Source of the DNA: Agrobacterium albertimagni AOL15
Lineage (GTDB): Bacteria; Pseudomonadota; Alphaproteobacteria; Rhizobiales; Rhizobiaceae
Assembly (NCBI RefSeq): GCF_000300855.1
Contig: NZ_ALJF01000008.1
Location: forward strand, 248,001 to 312,000
Direction: 5' to 3'
DNA: 64,000 nt
Part shown: positions 25,292-34,684 of the stretch, one piece after another
Layout of the letters: each line of letters begins with the position of its first letter
Position numbering within the stretch: the first letter of the stretch is position 1
The notes under the pieces: model-generated
Told to the model about the DNA's origin: nothing
What the model saw: only the letters and a program-made list of their open reading frames with translations
Databases searched by the model: none
Translations under genes and position numbers: made by a program

Positions 25292-26320
25292 ATGCGCGCA
25301 TTGCAACTCGTCGAAGACCGCAAGCTCGAAATCGTCGATCTGCCGGAGCCGGATGCACCGGGTCCTGGAGAGGTTACGCTGCGCGTCAAGGCGGTTGCGC
25401 TGAACCATATCGACGTCTGGGGCTGGCGCGGCATGGCGTTTGCCAAGCGCAAGATGCCGCTCGTCATCGGTGCGGAAGCCTCCGGTGTCGTCGAGGCGAT
25501 CGGCCCCGGTGTCGGCAATATCCTCCCGGGCCAGCTTGCAGCCGTTTACGGCGCGCGCACCTGCGGTCTCTGCAAGCCATGCCGCGAAGGCCGTGACAAT
25601 CTTTGCGAAAACGTCTCGGGCGTGCATGGCTTCCATCTCGACGGCTTTGCCCAGGAAAAGATCAATCTCCCAGCCCGCCTTCTCGTGCCGGCGCCTCCCG
25701 GCGTCGATGCGGTTGCCGCGGCACTTGCCCCCGTCACCTTTGGCACGGTCGAGCACATGCTGTTCGACAATGCCAAGCTCCAGCCGGGTGAAACCATCCT
25801 CATCCATGCCGGCGGTTCCGGTATCGGCACGGCAGCGATCCAGCTTGCCAAGAAGATCGGCTGCACCGTCATCACCACCGTCGGATCCGACGACAAGATC
25901 GAGCCTGCCAAGGCACTCGGCGCCGATCACGTCATCAACTATCGCACCGACCGATTCGAAGGCATGGTCCGCAAGATCACCAAGAAGAAGGGCGTCGATG
26001 TCGTCTTCGAACATGTCGGCAAGGATACGTTCGCGGCCTCGATGTTCTGCCTGAAGCGTGGTGGTCGTCTCGTGACCTGCGGTTCGACCTCGGGCGTCTC
26101 GACGGAAGTCAACCTGATGATGCTCTTCCAGCAGCAACTGAAGCTCTTTGGCTCCTTCGGTTGCCGCATGGAAAACATGGCGGACGCCATGCAGAAGATG
26201 GCGCGCGGCCTCGTGCATCCGGTCATCGATACGCAGGTGTCCTTCGATGATATCGACAAGGCCCTTGCCCGCATGGAAGGCCGTCAGGTCTTCGGCAAGA
26301 TCATCCTGAAGATGGACTGA
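25292..26320 (+). CDS. MDR-family reductase of the C28 fatty-acid cluster (adh2XL-like)
   Basis: 342-residue medium-chain dehydrogenase/reductase. The structural-zinc lobe is intact (CGLCKPC plus a fourth Cys in DNLCE), and the Rossmann loop reads HAGGSGIGTAAIQLA. The catalytic-zinc ligands are missing: the usual Cys region is ALNHIDVWGWRG and the usual GHE is GAE. That makes it more like a quinone/enoyl reductase than an alcohol dehydrogenase. In this cluster an enoyl reductase step is needed and no fabI-like gene is present, so enoyl-ACP reduction on AcpXL is the likely job; this is inference. RBS AAGGAAAC precedes the ATG. Confidence 0.87.
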   Translation: MRALQLVEDRKLEIVDLPEPDAPGPGEVTLRVKAVALNHIDVWGWRGMAFAKRKMPLVIGAEASGVVEAIGPGVGNILPGQLAAVYGARTCGLCKPCREGRDNLCENVSGVHGFHLDGFAQEKINLPARLLVPAPPGVDAVAAALAPVTFGTVEHMLFDNAKLQPGETILIHAGGSGIGTAAIQLAKKIGCTVITTVGSDDKIEPAKALGADHVINYRTDRFEGMVRKITKKKGVDVVFEHVGKDTFAASMFCLKRGGRLVTCGSTSGVSTEVNLMMLFQQQLKLFGSFGCRMENMADAMQKMARGLVHPVIDTQVSFDDIDKALARMEGRQVFGKIILKMD

Positions 26321-26324
26321 CCGC

Positions 26325-27254
26325 GTGCGGATGCTCGTCACCCGCATCGTTCTGGCGCTGCGCAAGTTCTATCAGTGGTCGGTCGCCCAGGCGGCCTTCG
26401 GCTTCCTTACGGCATTGAAGATCCTGCCGGCGGACGCCGCGATCAATTTTGCCGATCGGCTGATGCGCTGGGTGGGGCCGAAGACGAAGCGCCACCGGCT
26501 GATGCAGGTGAATCTGCGCAATGCCTTCCCGGAAAAGTCCGAGGCCGAGCGCGAGGAGATTGCGCTTGCGAGTTGGGGCCATATGGGCCGGCTTGCCGCC
26601 GAATATGTCTTCCTCGACCGTCTGTTCGACTTCGATCCGGAAAAGCCTGATGAGGGCAGGGTAGAGGTCTCCGGCGTCGAGCAGTTTCTCGACCTGCGCG
26701 ACAATCCGCGTCCCTTCATCGTCTTTACCGGTCACACCGCGAATTTCGAGCTGCTGCCGGTTGCGGGGGCTGCCTTCGGGCTTTACGTCACCGTACTCTT
26801 CCGCCCGCCGAACAATCCCTATATCGCCGAAAAGGTCTTCGACTTCCGCCGCAAGCGCATGGGCAAGCTCGTGCCGTCGCATGCGGGGTCCTCCTTCGCA
26901 CTGGCCCGGCAGCTTGAGCAGGGCGGCGGCGTCGGGGTGCTCGTTGATCAGAAGTTCTGGAAGGGCGTCGAGACCCAGTTCTTCGGACAGCCGGTGAAGA
27001 CCAATCCGCTGCTCGCCAAGCTGACGCGCCAGTTCGATTGCGAAGTCTATCCGGCCCGCTGCATCCGCCTGCCCGGCAACCGTTTCCGTCTGGAGATCGA
27101 GCCGCGCACCACGGTGCCGCGCAACGAGCGCGGTCAGGTGGACGTGAACGCCACCGCCCAGCTACTCAACGACAAGGTCGAGGCCTGGGTAAGGGAATAT
27201 CCGGAGCAGTGGCTCTGGTATCACGATCGCTGGGCGATCAAGGACAAAATCTGA
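26325..27254 (+). CDS. lpxXL: Lipid A very-long-chain acyltransferase LpxXL
   Basis: 309-residue acyltransferase of the LpxL/HtrB superfamily. The catalytic H-x4-E motif is H137-E142 in FTGHTANFE; an N-terminal hydrophobic segment anchors it to the inner membrane. LpxXL moves the 27-hydroxyoctacosanoyl group from AcpXL to lipid A. GTG at 26325 lies 4 bases after the reductase stop; an ATG two codons later is an alternative. Last gene of the acpXL cluster. Confidence 0.92.
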   Translation: MRMLVTRIVLALRKFYQWSVAQAAFGFLTALKILPADAAINFADRLMRWVGPKTKRHRLMQVNLRNAFPEKSEAEREEIALASWGHMGRLAAEYVFLDRLFDFDPEKPDEGRVEVSGVEQFLDLRDNPRPFIVFTGHTANFELLPVAGAAFGLYVTVLFRPPNNPYIAEKVFDFRRKRMGKLVPSHAGSSFALARQLEQGGGVGVLVDQKFWKGVETQFFGQPVKTNPLLAKLTRQFDCEVYPARCIRLPGNRFRLEIEPRTTVPRNERGQVDVNATAQLLNDKVEAWVREYPEQWLWYHDRWAIKDKI

Positions 27255-27416
27255 CCGCCTAAGCTGCCGGCCATCCTGTGCGATCAAGCACGATTCGTGC
27301 CGTTCATCACATCCATTCGTTTCACCTGATACTGCGGATATTTTTTGGGCTGCGATGCGCGTGAGTGCCCGTAGCGATTGAAGGTGACGCAACCTCATGT
27401 TACGGACCCCGAAAGT

Positions 27417-27447
27417 GGTGTGACGTAGTTCTTCCTTTTGTCACACC
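27417..27447. promoter_or_regulatory. Inverted repeat upstream of the PAS gene
   Basis: Perfect 8-base arms GGTGTGAC (27417-27424) and GTCACACC (27440-27447) flank 15 bases. It ends 19 bases before the chosen start of the PAS gene, so it could be a protein-binding site or a leader hairpin. No T-run follows. Confidence 0.5.
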
Positions 27448-27465
27448 TGAGGGATGAGGTTGCTG

Positions 27466-28197
27466 ATGTCTTTTGGCGAATTCCGTGATTCGAATCTGCG
27501 CGCGATGTTCGAAGCGGTTTCGTTGAAGAATCTTCAATTGCAGCAGGCCATTCGCAATGGCGACGACCATCTCGTGCGGATGCTCGATCGCGAGATCGAC
27601 CCGATGATCGCAACGCTGATCAGCTATCGCGCCACCGATCTCGATGATGTCTACCTGCAGATGCGGCTTCTGACGAAGCTGCTGCGGGAGGACGCCGATG
27701 ACGGGGCATGCGTGCTGCGCCACGCCTCCATGCTGTCTCTGCTCATCGAACGGTATTTCGGTCCGAAACGCAGCGACCAGAGCCCCGCACCGGGCGCCTT
27801 CGACAAACGTCAGCCGCGCGAGGGTGACGATGAGCAGCTGAACGAGGCGATCCTCAACAATTTGCCGGAACGTGTGGCCGTGGTCACCCGCGATTACCGC
27901 TATCTTTTCGCCAATACGGCCATGGCCAGCATGCTCGGCATGGGGCAGATCGAGCTGATCGGACGCAGCGTCTTTGACCTCGGCCTTGCCGCCGGTGGGC
28001 ATGACTGGCTTCAGGACGCGCTCGATTCGGCTTTTGCCGGCCGTTCGGGATCCTTTGTCGCGCGGATGTCGGCCGCAACCGTGAGCGGCGACATGCCCGC
28101 TCGCTTCAGCCCGCTTCGTGCAGCAGACGGAAGCATCAGCGGCGCCATCCTGACGCTTGGCGAATGCGAGCCGGTCTATGGTGGCGTTGCCGCCTGA
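27466..28197 (+). CDS. PAS-domain protein
   Basis: 243-residue cytoplasmic protein. Residues about 1-110 are predominantly helical with no recognised domain; residues about 125-240 form a PAS fold (LNNLPERVAVVTRDYRYLFANTAMASMLGM is its start, followed by GRSVFDLGLAAGG). There is no output domain (no kinase, GGDEF, HTH), so it would act by protein contacts or as a ligand/redox sensor. The start at 27466 is preferred because GAGG sits 6 bases upstream, while the ATG at 27454 directly abuts its purine run. It lies after lpxXL, 199-211 bases away, and before the cbb3 region; function unknown. Confidence 0.75.
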   Translation: MSFGEFRDSNLRAMFEAVSLKNLQLQQAIRNGDDHLVRMLDREIDPMIATLISYRATDLDDVYLQMRLLTKLLREDADDGACVLRHASMLSLLIERYFGPKRSDQSPAPGAFDKRQPREGDDEQLNEAILNNLPERVAVVTRDYRYLFANTAMASMLGMGQIELIGRSVFDLGLAAGGHDWLQDALDSAFAGRSGSFVARMSAATVSGDMPARFSPLRAADGSISGAILTLGECEPVYGGVAA

Positions 28198-28252
28198 TTT
28201 TGACCGAGACTGAAAGCTCCGGTCTGGCGGGGTCGGATGCCGACCCCATTTC

Positions 28253-28750
28253 TCAATCCGTGACGCCCTGAAGCAGATGCTCGCGCTCGAAGGCGATATG
28301 GCGTCTGATGCCCTCGAAAAAGCCGCGCAACATGTAGCCGACGGCCTCCATGTTCACCTGATCTCCGGATCCCAGCTTCAGCAGCGCATCCGTCAGTTCC
28401 TCTGCGAAACACTCATCCTCGCAATGCTCGAACTTCAGACGTTCCAGCGTCGGTCCTAAGGCGTCCGTCGCGTCGGGGCTCGACTGTAGCTGCGGAAACA
28501 GCACCGTCTCTTCGTAGTGATGGATGCCCTTGATGAGCGGGCCGAGCGCCTTGGCTGCATAGATGCATTTCTGCCGGTTGATGCTGGCCGGCAGTGAGTC
28601 GGCGATGTCTTCCAGTTCCCGGCAGAGCGCGAGCTGTTCGGCGTGAGCGCGGTAGAGCCAGGCAAGGTCACGTTTGCCCGCATCGAGCAGGCGATTGCCC
28701 GTCCACGTGTCGCTCGCACTTATCTTGCTGTTTTCGATATTCGTCAGCAT
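28253..28750 (-). CDS. Hemerythrin-domain protein
   Basis: 165-residue all-helical protein with the hemerythrin diiron ligand pattern: H36, H77-x3-E81, H109 and H151-x3-E155. Proteins of this family bind O2 or NO, or act in iron and stress responses. The start at 28750 (MLTNIENS) is preferred; the frame runs open to 28828. It is transcribed away from ccoN and the intergenic region holds one FNR box, about 165 bases from this start and 112 from ccoN, so microoxic control of both is plausible. A role in O2 or NO handling for the oxidase is inference. Confidence 0.8.
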   Translation of the reverse strand: MLTNIENSKISASDTWTGNRLLDAGKRDLAWLYRAHAEQLALCRELEDIADSLPASINRQKCIYAAKALGPLIKGIHHYEETVLFPQLQSSPDATDALGPTLERLKFEHCEDECFAEELTDALLKLGSGDQVNMEAVGYMLRGFFEGIRRHIAFEREHLLQGVTD

Positions 28751-28907
28751 GTCCGTTTTCTCCAACGGGGCTTTCCGCCGCGCGCAACCCCAGTGCTCCA
28801 AGACACGCGCGAGCGGGCCTTGGCCCATGCGATGTGTCGGCCTTGGTGTCCGAAGGTCGCAAACCCGATTGCAGCCTCAAACCTCGCGAATTTTAGAGAG
28901 AGTTGCA

Positions 28908-28921
28908 TTGACTTGGATCAA
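28908..28921. promoter_or_regulatory. FNR/FixK box upstream of ccoN
   Basis: The 14 bases read TTGAC-ttgg-ATCAA, a close match to the FNR/FixK dyad. The centre is about 111 bases before the ccoN ATG, and the box is the only one in the 275-base gap shared with the hemerythrin gene. Confidence 0.8.
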
Positions 28922-29025
28922 GGTGGCTGGGCGGCCCCAATGCGATTGGTGCATTCGACGCGGGAGGAATCTCCTGAGGGCGAGGCCCCCGCGATGAGAT
29001 CAGCAAGCGTTGGGGGATTCCAACA

Positions 29026-30666
29026 ATGAACTATACGTTAGAGACACTGGTGATGGCGGGACTCGCCTTCGCCGCGCTGCTCGGGGTGGCTTTCACCCAG
29101 GACAGCCTCTTTGCAGCCCATATGTGGGTTGCCTTCTTCGTGCTCACCGCGGGCACGATCGTCATGCTGCGCCGGATGCAGTTTGCACCTTCCGCGGCAT
29201 CCTCCACCGCATCCAAGCCCAAGGCGCCGCAGTCCGAATACTTCGACGAAGTCGTTCGCTACGGCGTGATCGCCACCGTCTTCTGGGGCGTTGTCGGCTT
29301 CCTGGTCGGCGTCGTTGTCGCCCTGCAGCTCGCTTATCCCGATCTCAACATCGAGCCCTGGCTGAACTTCGGACGCCTGCGTCCGTTGCACACGTCCGCC
29401 GTCATCTTCGCTTTCGGCGGCAACGCCCTGATCGCAACCTCCTTCTATGTCGTGCAGCGTACCTCGCGTGCACGCCTCTTCGGCGGCAATCTCGGCTGGT
29501 TCGTTTTCTGGGGCTACCAGTTCTTCATCGTCATGGCAGCCACCGGCTATCTCCTGGGCATCACCCAGGGCCGTGAATATGCCGAGCCGGAATGGTACGT
29601 CGATCTGTGGCTGACCGTGGTCTGGGTCGCCTACCTCATCACCTTCATGGGCACGATCATGACCCGGAAGGAGAGCCATATCTATGTGGCCAACTGGTTC
29701 TACCTGTCCTTCATCATCACCATCGCGATGCTCCACATCGTCAACAATCTGGCGATTCCGGTCTCGTTCTTAGGCGTCAAGAGCTACTCGGCCTTTGCCG
29801 GTGTCCAGGATGCACTGACCCAGTGGTGGTATGGCCACAACGCCGTCGGCTTCTTCCTGACCGCAGGCTTCCTCGGCATGATGTATTACTTCGTGCCCAA
29901 GCAGGCCGGCCGTCCGGTCTATTCCTACCGCCTGTCGATCATCCACTTCTGGGCTCTGATCTTCATGTATATCTGGGCCGGTCCCCACCACCTGCACTAC
30001 ACGGCTCTGCCCGACTGGGCACAGACGCTCGGCATGGTGTTCTCGGTAATGCTCTGGATGCCCTCCTGGGGCGGCATGATCAACGGTCTGATGACGCTGT
30101 CGGGCGCCTGGGACAAGATCCGTACCGACCCGATCATCCGCATGATGGTGATTGCGATTGCCTTCTACGGCATGTCGACCTTCGAAGGCCCGATGATGTC
30201 GATCAAGGCCGTCAACTCGCTCAGCCACTATACCGAATGGACCATCGGTCACGTTCACTCGGGCGCCCTCGGCTGGGTCGGCATGATCACCTTCGGTGCC
30301 ATCTATTACCTGACGCCGAAGCTGTGGAACCGCAACCGCCTCTACTCGCTGCGCCTGGTCAACTGGCACTTCTGGCTCGCTACGCTCGGCATCGTCGTCT
30401 ACGCCGCCGTGCTGTGGGTTGCCGGTATCCAGCAGGGTCTGATGTGGCGTGAATACGACAGCCAGGGCTTCCTAGTCTACTCGTTCGCCGAATCGGTCGC
30501 TGCCATGCACCCCTACTTCGTGCTGCGTGCAATCGGCGGTGCCATGTATCTGCTCGGCGGGTTCATCATGGCCTACAACGTCCTGATGACCATCCTCGGC
30601 TATGAACGGCAGGAAGCTCCGATCCCCGGATCGGTCGCGCCCGCCGCCATGCAGCCGGCTGAATGA
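29026..30666 (+). CDS. ccoN: cbb3-type cytochrome c oxidase subunit I
   Basis: 546-residue catalytic subunit with at least twelve hydrophobic helices. It binds the low-spin heme b and the heme b3-CuB O2-reduction site; expected ligand segments are visible ([62 protein letters not shown]). CbB3 oxidases have very high O2 affinity and support microoxic and symbiotic respiration (fixN). First gene of ccoNOQP. An FNR box lies upstream. Confidence 0.97.
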   Translation: MNYTLETLVMAGLAFAALLGVAFTQDSLFAAHMWVAFFVLTAGTIVMLRRMQFAPSAASSTASKPKAPQSEYFDEVVRYGVIATVFWGVVGFLVGVVVALQLAYPDLNIEPWLNFGRLRPLHTSAVIFAFGGNALIATSFYVVQRTSRARLFGGNLGWFVFWGYQFFIVMAATGYLLGITQGREYAEPEWYVDLWLTVVWVAYLITFMGTIMTRKESHIYVANWFYLSFIITIAMLHIVNNLAIPVSFLGVKSYSAFAGVQDALTQWWYGHNAVGFFLTAGFLGMMYYFVPKQAGRPVYSYRLSIIHFWALIFMYIWAGPHHLHYTALPDWAQTLGMVFSVMLWMPSWGGMINGLMTLSGAWDKIRTDPIIRMMVIAIAFYGMSTFEGPMMSIKAVNSLSHYTEWTIGHVHSGALGWVGMITFGAIYYLTPKLWNRNRLYSLRLVNWHFWLATLGIVVYAAVLWVAGIQQGLMWREYDSQGFLVYSFAESVAAMHPYFVLRAIGGAMYLLGGFIMAYNVLMTILGYERQEAPIPGSVAPAAMQPAE

Positions 30667-30679
30667 AAGGAAGGCACCC

Positions 30680-31411
30680 ATGTCTATTCTTGATAAACAC
30701 GCAATCCTCGAGAAGAACACGAGCCTTCTTTTCCTCGGTTCGCTTCTGGTCGTGACCATAGGCGGCATCGTCGAGATCGCTCCGCTCTTCTACCTCGAGA
30801 ACACCATCGAAAAGGTAGAGGGCATGCGCCCCTACTCGCCGCTCGAACTGGCCGGCCGCAACATCTATATCCGTGAAGGCTGCTATGTCTGTCACAGTCA
30901 GATGATCCGGCCGTTCAAGGACGAGGTCGAGCGCTACGGTCACTATTCGCTGGCGGCGGAGTCGATGTACGACCATCCGTTCCAGTGGGGATCGAAGCGC
31001 ACAGGCCCGGATCTCGCCCGCGTCGGCGATCGCTATTCCAACGAGTGGCACGTCCAGCACCTGATGGAGCCGCGCGACGTCGTGCCTGAATCGATCATGC
31101 CCAGCTATTCCTACCTGAAGACGACGCCGCTCAAGGTGACGAGCGTCAAGATGGACCTGAAGGCCAACAGCCTCGTCGGTGTGCCCTATACCGAGGACAT
31201 GATGGCCCAGGCGGAAGCGGATCTGGTTGCCCAGGCCGATCCGAACGCCGATACCTCGGGCCTTCTGGAGCGCTATCCGAAGGCCAAGGTCGGCGATTTC
31301 GACGGCGATCCGACGAAGCTGACCGAGATGGACGCGCTCGTCGCCTATCTGCAGATGCTCGGCACGCTGGTCGACTTCTCCACCTATGACGACGCTAGCG
31401 GTTACCGCTGA
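30680..31411 (+). CDS. ccoO: cbb3 oxidase monoheme cytochrome c subunit
   Basis: 243-residue subunit with one N-terminal transmembrane helix (about residues 18-38) and a periplasmic c-type heme site C68-Y-V-C71-H72. It passes electrons from CcoP to CcoN. The conserved [15 protein letters not shown] and MPSYSYL (Met ligand) segments are present. The start at 30680 is preceded by AAAGGAAGG; an earlier in-frame start at 30602 only overlaps ccoN. Confidence 0.96.
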   Translation: MSILDKHAILEKNTSLLFLGSLLVVTIGGIVEIAPLFYLENTIEKVEGMRPYSPLELAGRNIYIREGCYVCHSQMIRPFKDEVERYGHYSLAAESMYDHPFQWGSKRTGPDLARVGDRYSNEWHVQHLMEPRDVVPESIMPSYSYLKTTPLKVTSVKMDLKANSLVGVPYTEDMMAQAEADLVAQADPNADTSGLLERYPKAKVGDFDGDPTKLTEMDALVAYLQMLGTLVDFSTYDDASGYR

Positions 31412-31421
31412 GGAGGACACC

Positions 31422-31574
31422 ATGGAAACCTATACCGCCATGCGCCACTTCGCCGACAGCTGGGCCCTGCTCGCCATGACCCTGTTCTTCGTCGGAGTCG
31501 TCCTCTTCACATTCCGCCCGGGCGGCAAGAAGCCTGCCGACGACGCGGCCAGCATCCCTCTCAAGGAGGATTGA
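31422..31574 (+). CDS. ccoQ: cbb3 oxidase small subunit CcoQ
   Basis: 50-residue one-helix membrane protein (METYTAMRHFADSWALLAMT start), the CcoQ/FixQ stabilising subunit. A strong ribosome site, AGGAGG, precedes the ATG by 5 bases. It sits between ccoO and ccoP, the invariable position. An upstream in-frame ATG at 31386 lies inside ccoO and is not used. Confidence 0.93.
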   Translation: METYTAMRHFADSWALLAMTLFFVGVVLFTFRPGGKKPADDAASIPLKED

Positions 31575-31577
31575 ACA

Positions 31578-32444
31578 ATGGCAGACAAGAAACACATCGA
31601 CGAGATCAGCGGCGTCGAGACCACCGGCCATGAGTGGGACGGCATTCGCGAGCTGAACAACCCGATGCCGCGTTGGTGGGTCTATACCTTCTACGCAACC
31701 ATCGTCTGGGCGATCGGCTACACGATCATGTACCCGGCCTGGCCGCTGCTCACCGACAATACCAAGGGTCTGCTCGGCTATTCGAGCCGTGCCGAAGTGG
31801 CGGCCGAATTGACGGCGGCGAAGAGCTCCCAGGCGGTCTATCTCGACAGGATCGCGACCCTGCCGCTCGAAGAGATCGTCGCCGACAAGGAACTGACCCA
31901 GTTTGCCGTTGCTGGCGGTGCTGCCGCCTTCAAGGTCAACTGCTCGCCTTGCCATGGTTCGGGTGCTGCCGGCGGTGCCGGTTACCCGAACCTCAACGAC
32001 GACGACTGGCTGTGGGGCGGCGATCTCGAAGCGATCCATACCACGATCGCACATGGTATCCGCTTCGATCAGGATCCGGACACGCGCGTCTCTGAAATGC
32101 CGGCCTATGCCGACATTCTCGATGGCGATCAGATCAAGCAGGTGGCCGCTTACGTCGTCAGCCTGACCGGCACTCCGCTCAATGCCTCCATGGTCGAGCC
32201 CGGCCAGCAGATCTTTGCGGAGAACTGCGCATCCTGCCATGGCGAAGATGCCAAGGGCGGGCGTGATTTCGGTGCGCCGAACCTCGCCGACGCCATCTGG
32301 CTGAAGGTCGATGGCGAAGCGCAGATCGCAGCTCAGATCCGCCAGCCGCGTCACGGCGCGATGCCGGGCTGGGCCCAGCGCCTGGGCGATACTACGGTCA
32401 AGCAGCTGACCGTCTACGTGCATCAGCTCGGCGGCGGCGAATAA
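31578..32444 (+). CDS. ccoP: cbb3 oxidase diheme cytochrome c subunit
   Basis: 288-residue subunit with an N-terminal transmembrane helix (about residues 33-55) and two c-heme sites, C122-S-P-C125-H126 and C217-A-S-C220-H221. It is the electron entry point of the oxidase. The N-terminal DGIRELNNPMPRWWVY is the usual CcoP entry motif. The start lies 3 bases after ccoQ, and a rho-independent terminator follows the stop. Confidence 0.97.
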   Translation: MADKKHIDEISGVETTGHEWDGIRELNNPMPRWWVYTFYATIVWAIGYTIMYPAWPLLTDNTKGLLGYSSRAEVAAELTAAKSSQAVYLDRIATLPLEEIVADKELTQFAVAGGAAAFKVNCSPCHGSGAAGGAGYPNLNDDDWLWGGDLEAIHTTIAHGIRFDQDPDTRVSEMPAYADILDGDQIKQVAAYVVSLTGTPLNASMVEPGQQIFAENCASCHGEDAKGGRDFGAPNLADAIWLKVDGEAQIAAQIRQPRHGAMPGWAQRLGDTTVKQLTVYVHQLGGGE

Positions 32445-32466
32445 TCGACGTTTCCTCCCAGAGCTT

Positions 32467-32496
32467 GGGCCGCATCACGCGATGCGGCCCTTTTTT
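32467..32496 (+). terminator. Rho-independent terminator after ccoNOQP
   Basis: A perfect 10-base stem, GGGCCGCATC pairing with GATGCGGCCC around a 4-base loop, is followed directly by six T. It separates ccoNOQP from ccoGHIS, so the two transcripts are independent. Confidence 0.92.
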
Positions 32497-32542
32497 CGTT
32501 TTGATAGGAAAAAACCTATGCTTTGCGACGCTTCGCCGCTGC

Positions 32543-32556
32543 TTGACTTAAGTCAA
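32543..32556. promoter_or_regulatory. FNR/FixK box upstream of ccoG
   Basis: A perfect dyad, TTGAC-TTAA-GTCAA, centred 63 bases before the ccoG ATG. This fits class II FNR activation with the transcription start near 32591. Confidence 0.88.
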
Positions 32557-32612
32557 GGCGGGCTTGGCCCCGAGATGGGACAAGGCGAGCATCAGAAGAA
32601 GGTTCTCGTCCC

Positions 32613-34199
32613 ATGAACATACATGCCGATCAAACCCGTAGCCCGGACGCGCCTGAGGTCGAGAGACACGAAGCCGAAGCCGTGATGTCGGCCAAGATCC
32701 GCAAGCCGCTCTACGAAGCCCGCAAGAAGATTTTTCCGAAGCGTGCCGAGGGAGCGTTTCGCCGCTTCAAGTGGATCATCATGGCGATTACGCTCGGCAT
32801 TTACTACCTGACGCCGTGGCTGCGCTGGGATCGCGGTGAGTTCGCCCCGGATCAGGCGGTTCTGATCGATATCGCCCATCGTCGCTTCTATTTCTTCTTC
32901 ATCGAGATCTGGCCGCAGGAGTTTTTCTTCGTCGCGGGCCTGCTCGTCATGGCCGGTTTCGGCCTGTTTCTGGTCACCTCCGCCGTTGGCCGCGCCTGGT
33001 GCGGCTATACCTGTCCGCAGACGGTCTGGGTCGATCTCTTCCTCGTCGTCGAACGCTTCATCGAGGGCGACCGCAATGCCCGGATCAAGCTCGAGTCGGC
33101 TCGCTGGTCTTTCGACAAGATCTGGAAGCGGGTCAGCAAACACGCCATCTGGATCCTGATCGGTGTGCTGACGGGTGGTGCCTGGATCTTCTATTTCGCC
33201 GACGCGCCCTCGCTTGCCATGGATTTCCTCACTGGCAATGCCGCTCCGGTCGCCTACATGACCGTCGCCATCCTGACCGCCACCACTTACGTCTTCGGCG
33301 GCCTGATGCGCGAGCAGGTCTGCATCTACATGTGCCCGTGGCCACGCATCCAGGCCGCCATGCTCGACGAGAATTCGCTGGTCGTCACCTACAATGACTG
33401 GCGCGGCGAACCTCGCACCCGGCATGCCAAGAAGGCGATTGCCGCGGGCGAGTCGGTTGGCGACTGTGTCGACTGCAATGCCTGTGTCGCTGTCTGTCCC
33501 ATGGGCATCGACATCCGGGACGGCCAGCAGCTCGAATGCATCACCTGTGCGCTGTGCATCGATGCCTGTGACGGCGTCATGGACAAGGTCGGCAAGCCGC
33601 GCGGGTTGATCGCCTATGCGACGCTCGACGAGTATCAGTCCAATATGGCGCTTGCCACCGGTGGCGGCACCTGTTCCATCGATCCTGCCAAGGTTCGCAA
33701 TGCCGATGGCAGCTTCTCCGACAAGATCCGCCATTTCGACTGGCGCGTGATCTTCCGTGCCCGCACGCTACTCTACATGGGTGTCTGGACGGCCGTCGGT
33801 GTCGCCATGCTGATTGCGCTGCTTGGTCGTGACCGCCTAGAGGTCAACGTGCTGCACGACCGCAATCCGCAATTCGTGCTCGAATCCGATGGATCGATCC
33901 GCAACGGCTATACCCTGCGCATTCTCAACATGATTGCCTCTCCGCGCGACATCGAAGTGTCGATCGAGGGACTGCCGGATGCGACGATGAAGATCAACGG
34001 GTTCAACCAGCCGCCATCGCGTGCCTTGACCGTTTCGGTCGAGCCTGACGAGGCCACGACACTCAAGGTCTTCGTGACCCTCGCCGGTGACAAGGTCACC
34101 GATGCCAACCAGAATTTCCAGTTCATCGCCAAGGATACCGGCAGCGACGAGCAGGACGTCTACGATGCAGTCTTCATGGGTCCGGGAGCCAGGAAATGA
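32613..34199 (+). CDS. ccoG: cbb3 oxidase accessory iron-sulfur protein CcoG
   Basis: 528-residue membrane protein needed for oxidase biogenesis; characterised homologues act as cupric reductases feeding copper to CuB. It has hydrophobic helices near residues 50-70, 90-115, 170-190 and 380-400, WCGYTCPQTVW near 130, and two ferredoxin-like cysteine sets (CVDCNACVAVCP, CITCALCIDACD). The C-terminus has an Ig-like periplasmic domain. It begins the ccoGHIS operon under its own FNR box. Confidence 0.95.
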   Translation: MNIHADQTRSPDAPEVERHEAEAVMSAKIRKPLYEARKKIFPKRAEGAFRRFKWIIMAITLGIYYLTPWLRWDRGEFAPDQAVLIDIAHRRFYFFFIEIWPQEFFFVAGLLVMAGFGLFLVTSAVGRAWCGYTCPQTVWVDLFLVVERFIEGDRNARIKLESARWSFDKIWKRVSKHAIWILIGVLTGGAWIFYFADAPSLAMDFLTGNAAPVAYMTVAILTATTYVFGGLMREQVCIYMCPWPRIQAAMLDENSLVVTYNDWRGEPRTRHAKKAIAAGESVGDCVDCNACVAVCPMGIDIRDGQQLECITCALCIDACDGVMDKVGKPRGLIAYATLDEYQSNMALATGGGTCSIDPAKVRNADGSFSDKIRHFDWRVIFRARTLLYMGVWTAVGVAMLIALLGRDRLEVNVLHDRNPQFVLESDGSIRNGYTLRILNMIASPRDIEVSIEGLPDATMKINGFNQPPSRALTVSVEPDEATTLKVFVTLAGDKVTDANQNFQFIAKDTGSDEQDVYDAVFMGPGARK

Positions 34200-34684
34200 C
34201 CACTGACACGAAGAAACTCTTCACCTTCACCGGCTGGCACATGCTGGCGATCATGCTGGCCTTCTTTGGCACGATCATCACGGTCAATTTCACTATGGCC
34301 TATCTCGCGACGTCGAGCTGGAGCGGCCTGGTGGTGAAGAACACCTATGTCGCGAGCCAGCAGTTCAACGGCAAGACCGCCGCGATCCGCGAGATGCTGG
34401 CGACCGGTATTGCCGGTGATCTCACCGTCGATGCCAAGGGCATGCGCTACCGGCTGACGCTTCCCGGCAATACGCCCGTCGTCGCCGATGCCGTCACCGC
34501 CCATTTCAAGCGGCCGGTCGGCATTGCCCAGGATTTCGAGCTTCAGCTGACGCCCGCCGGTGACGGACTCTATCTCGCCGAGATGGACGTGCTCGCAGGC
34601 AGCTGGATCGTCGAGATGCAGGCGACCAAAGACGGCAAGATGATCATGCATGAGGCGAAGCGGGTCACCGTTTCGGGAGAATGA
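34196..34684 (+). CDS. ccoH: cbb3 oxidase assembly protein CcoH (FixH)
   Basis: 162-residue protein with one N-terminal transmembrane helix (about residues 13-37) followed by a periplasmic FixH domain (FTMAYLATSSWSGLVVKN near residue 30). FixH is needed for assembly of the oxidase, probably through contact with CcoN and CcoI. The ATG overlaps the ccoG stop by 4 bases and the stop overlaps the ccoI start, consistent with one coupled operon. Confidence 0.92.
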   Translation: MTTDTKKLFTFTGWHMLAIMLAFFGTIITVNFTMAYLATSSWSGLVVKNTYVASQQFNGKTAAIREMLATGIAGDLTVDAKGMRYRLTLPGNTPVVADAVTAHFKRPVGIAQDFELQLTPAGDGLYLAEMDVLAGSWIVEMQATKDGKMIMHEAKRVTVSGE

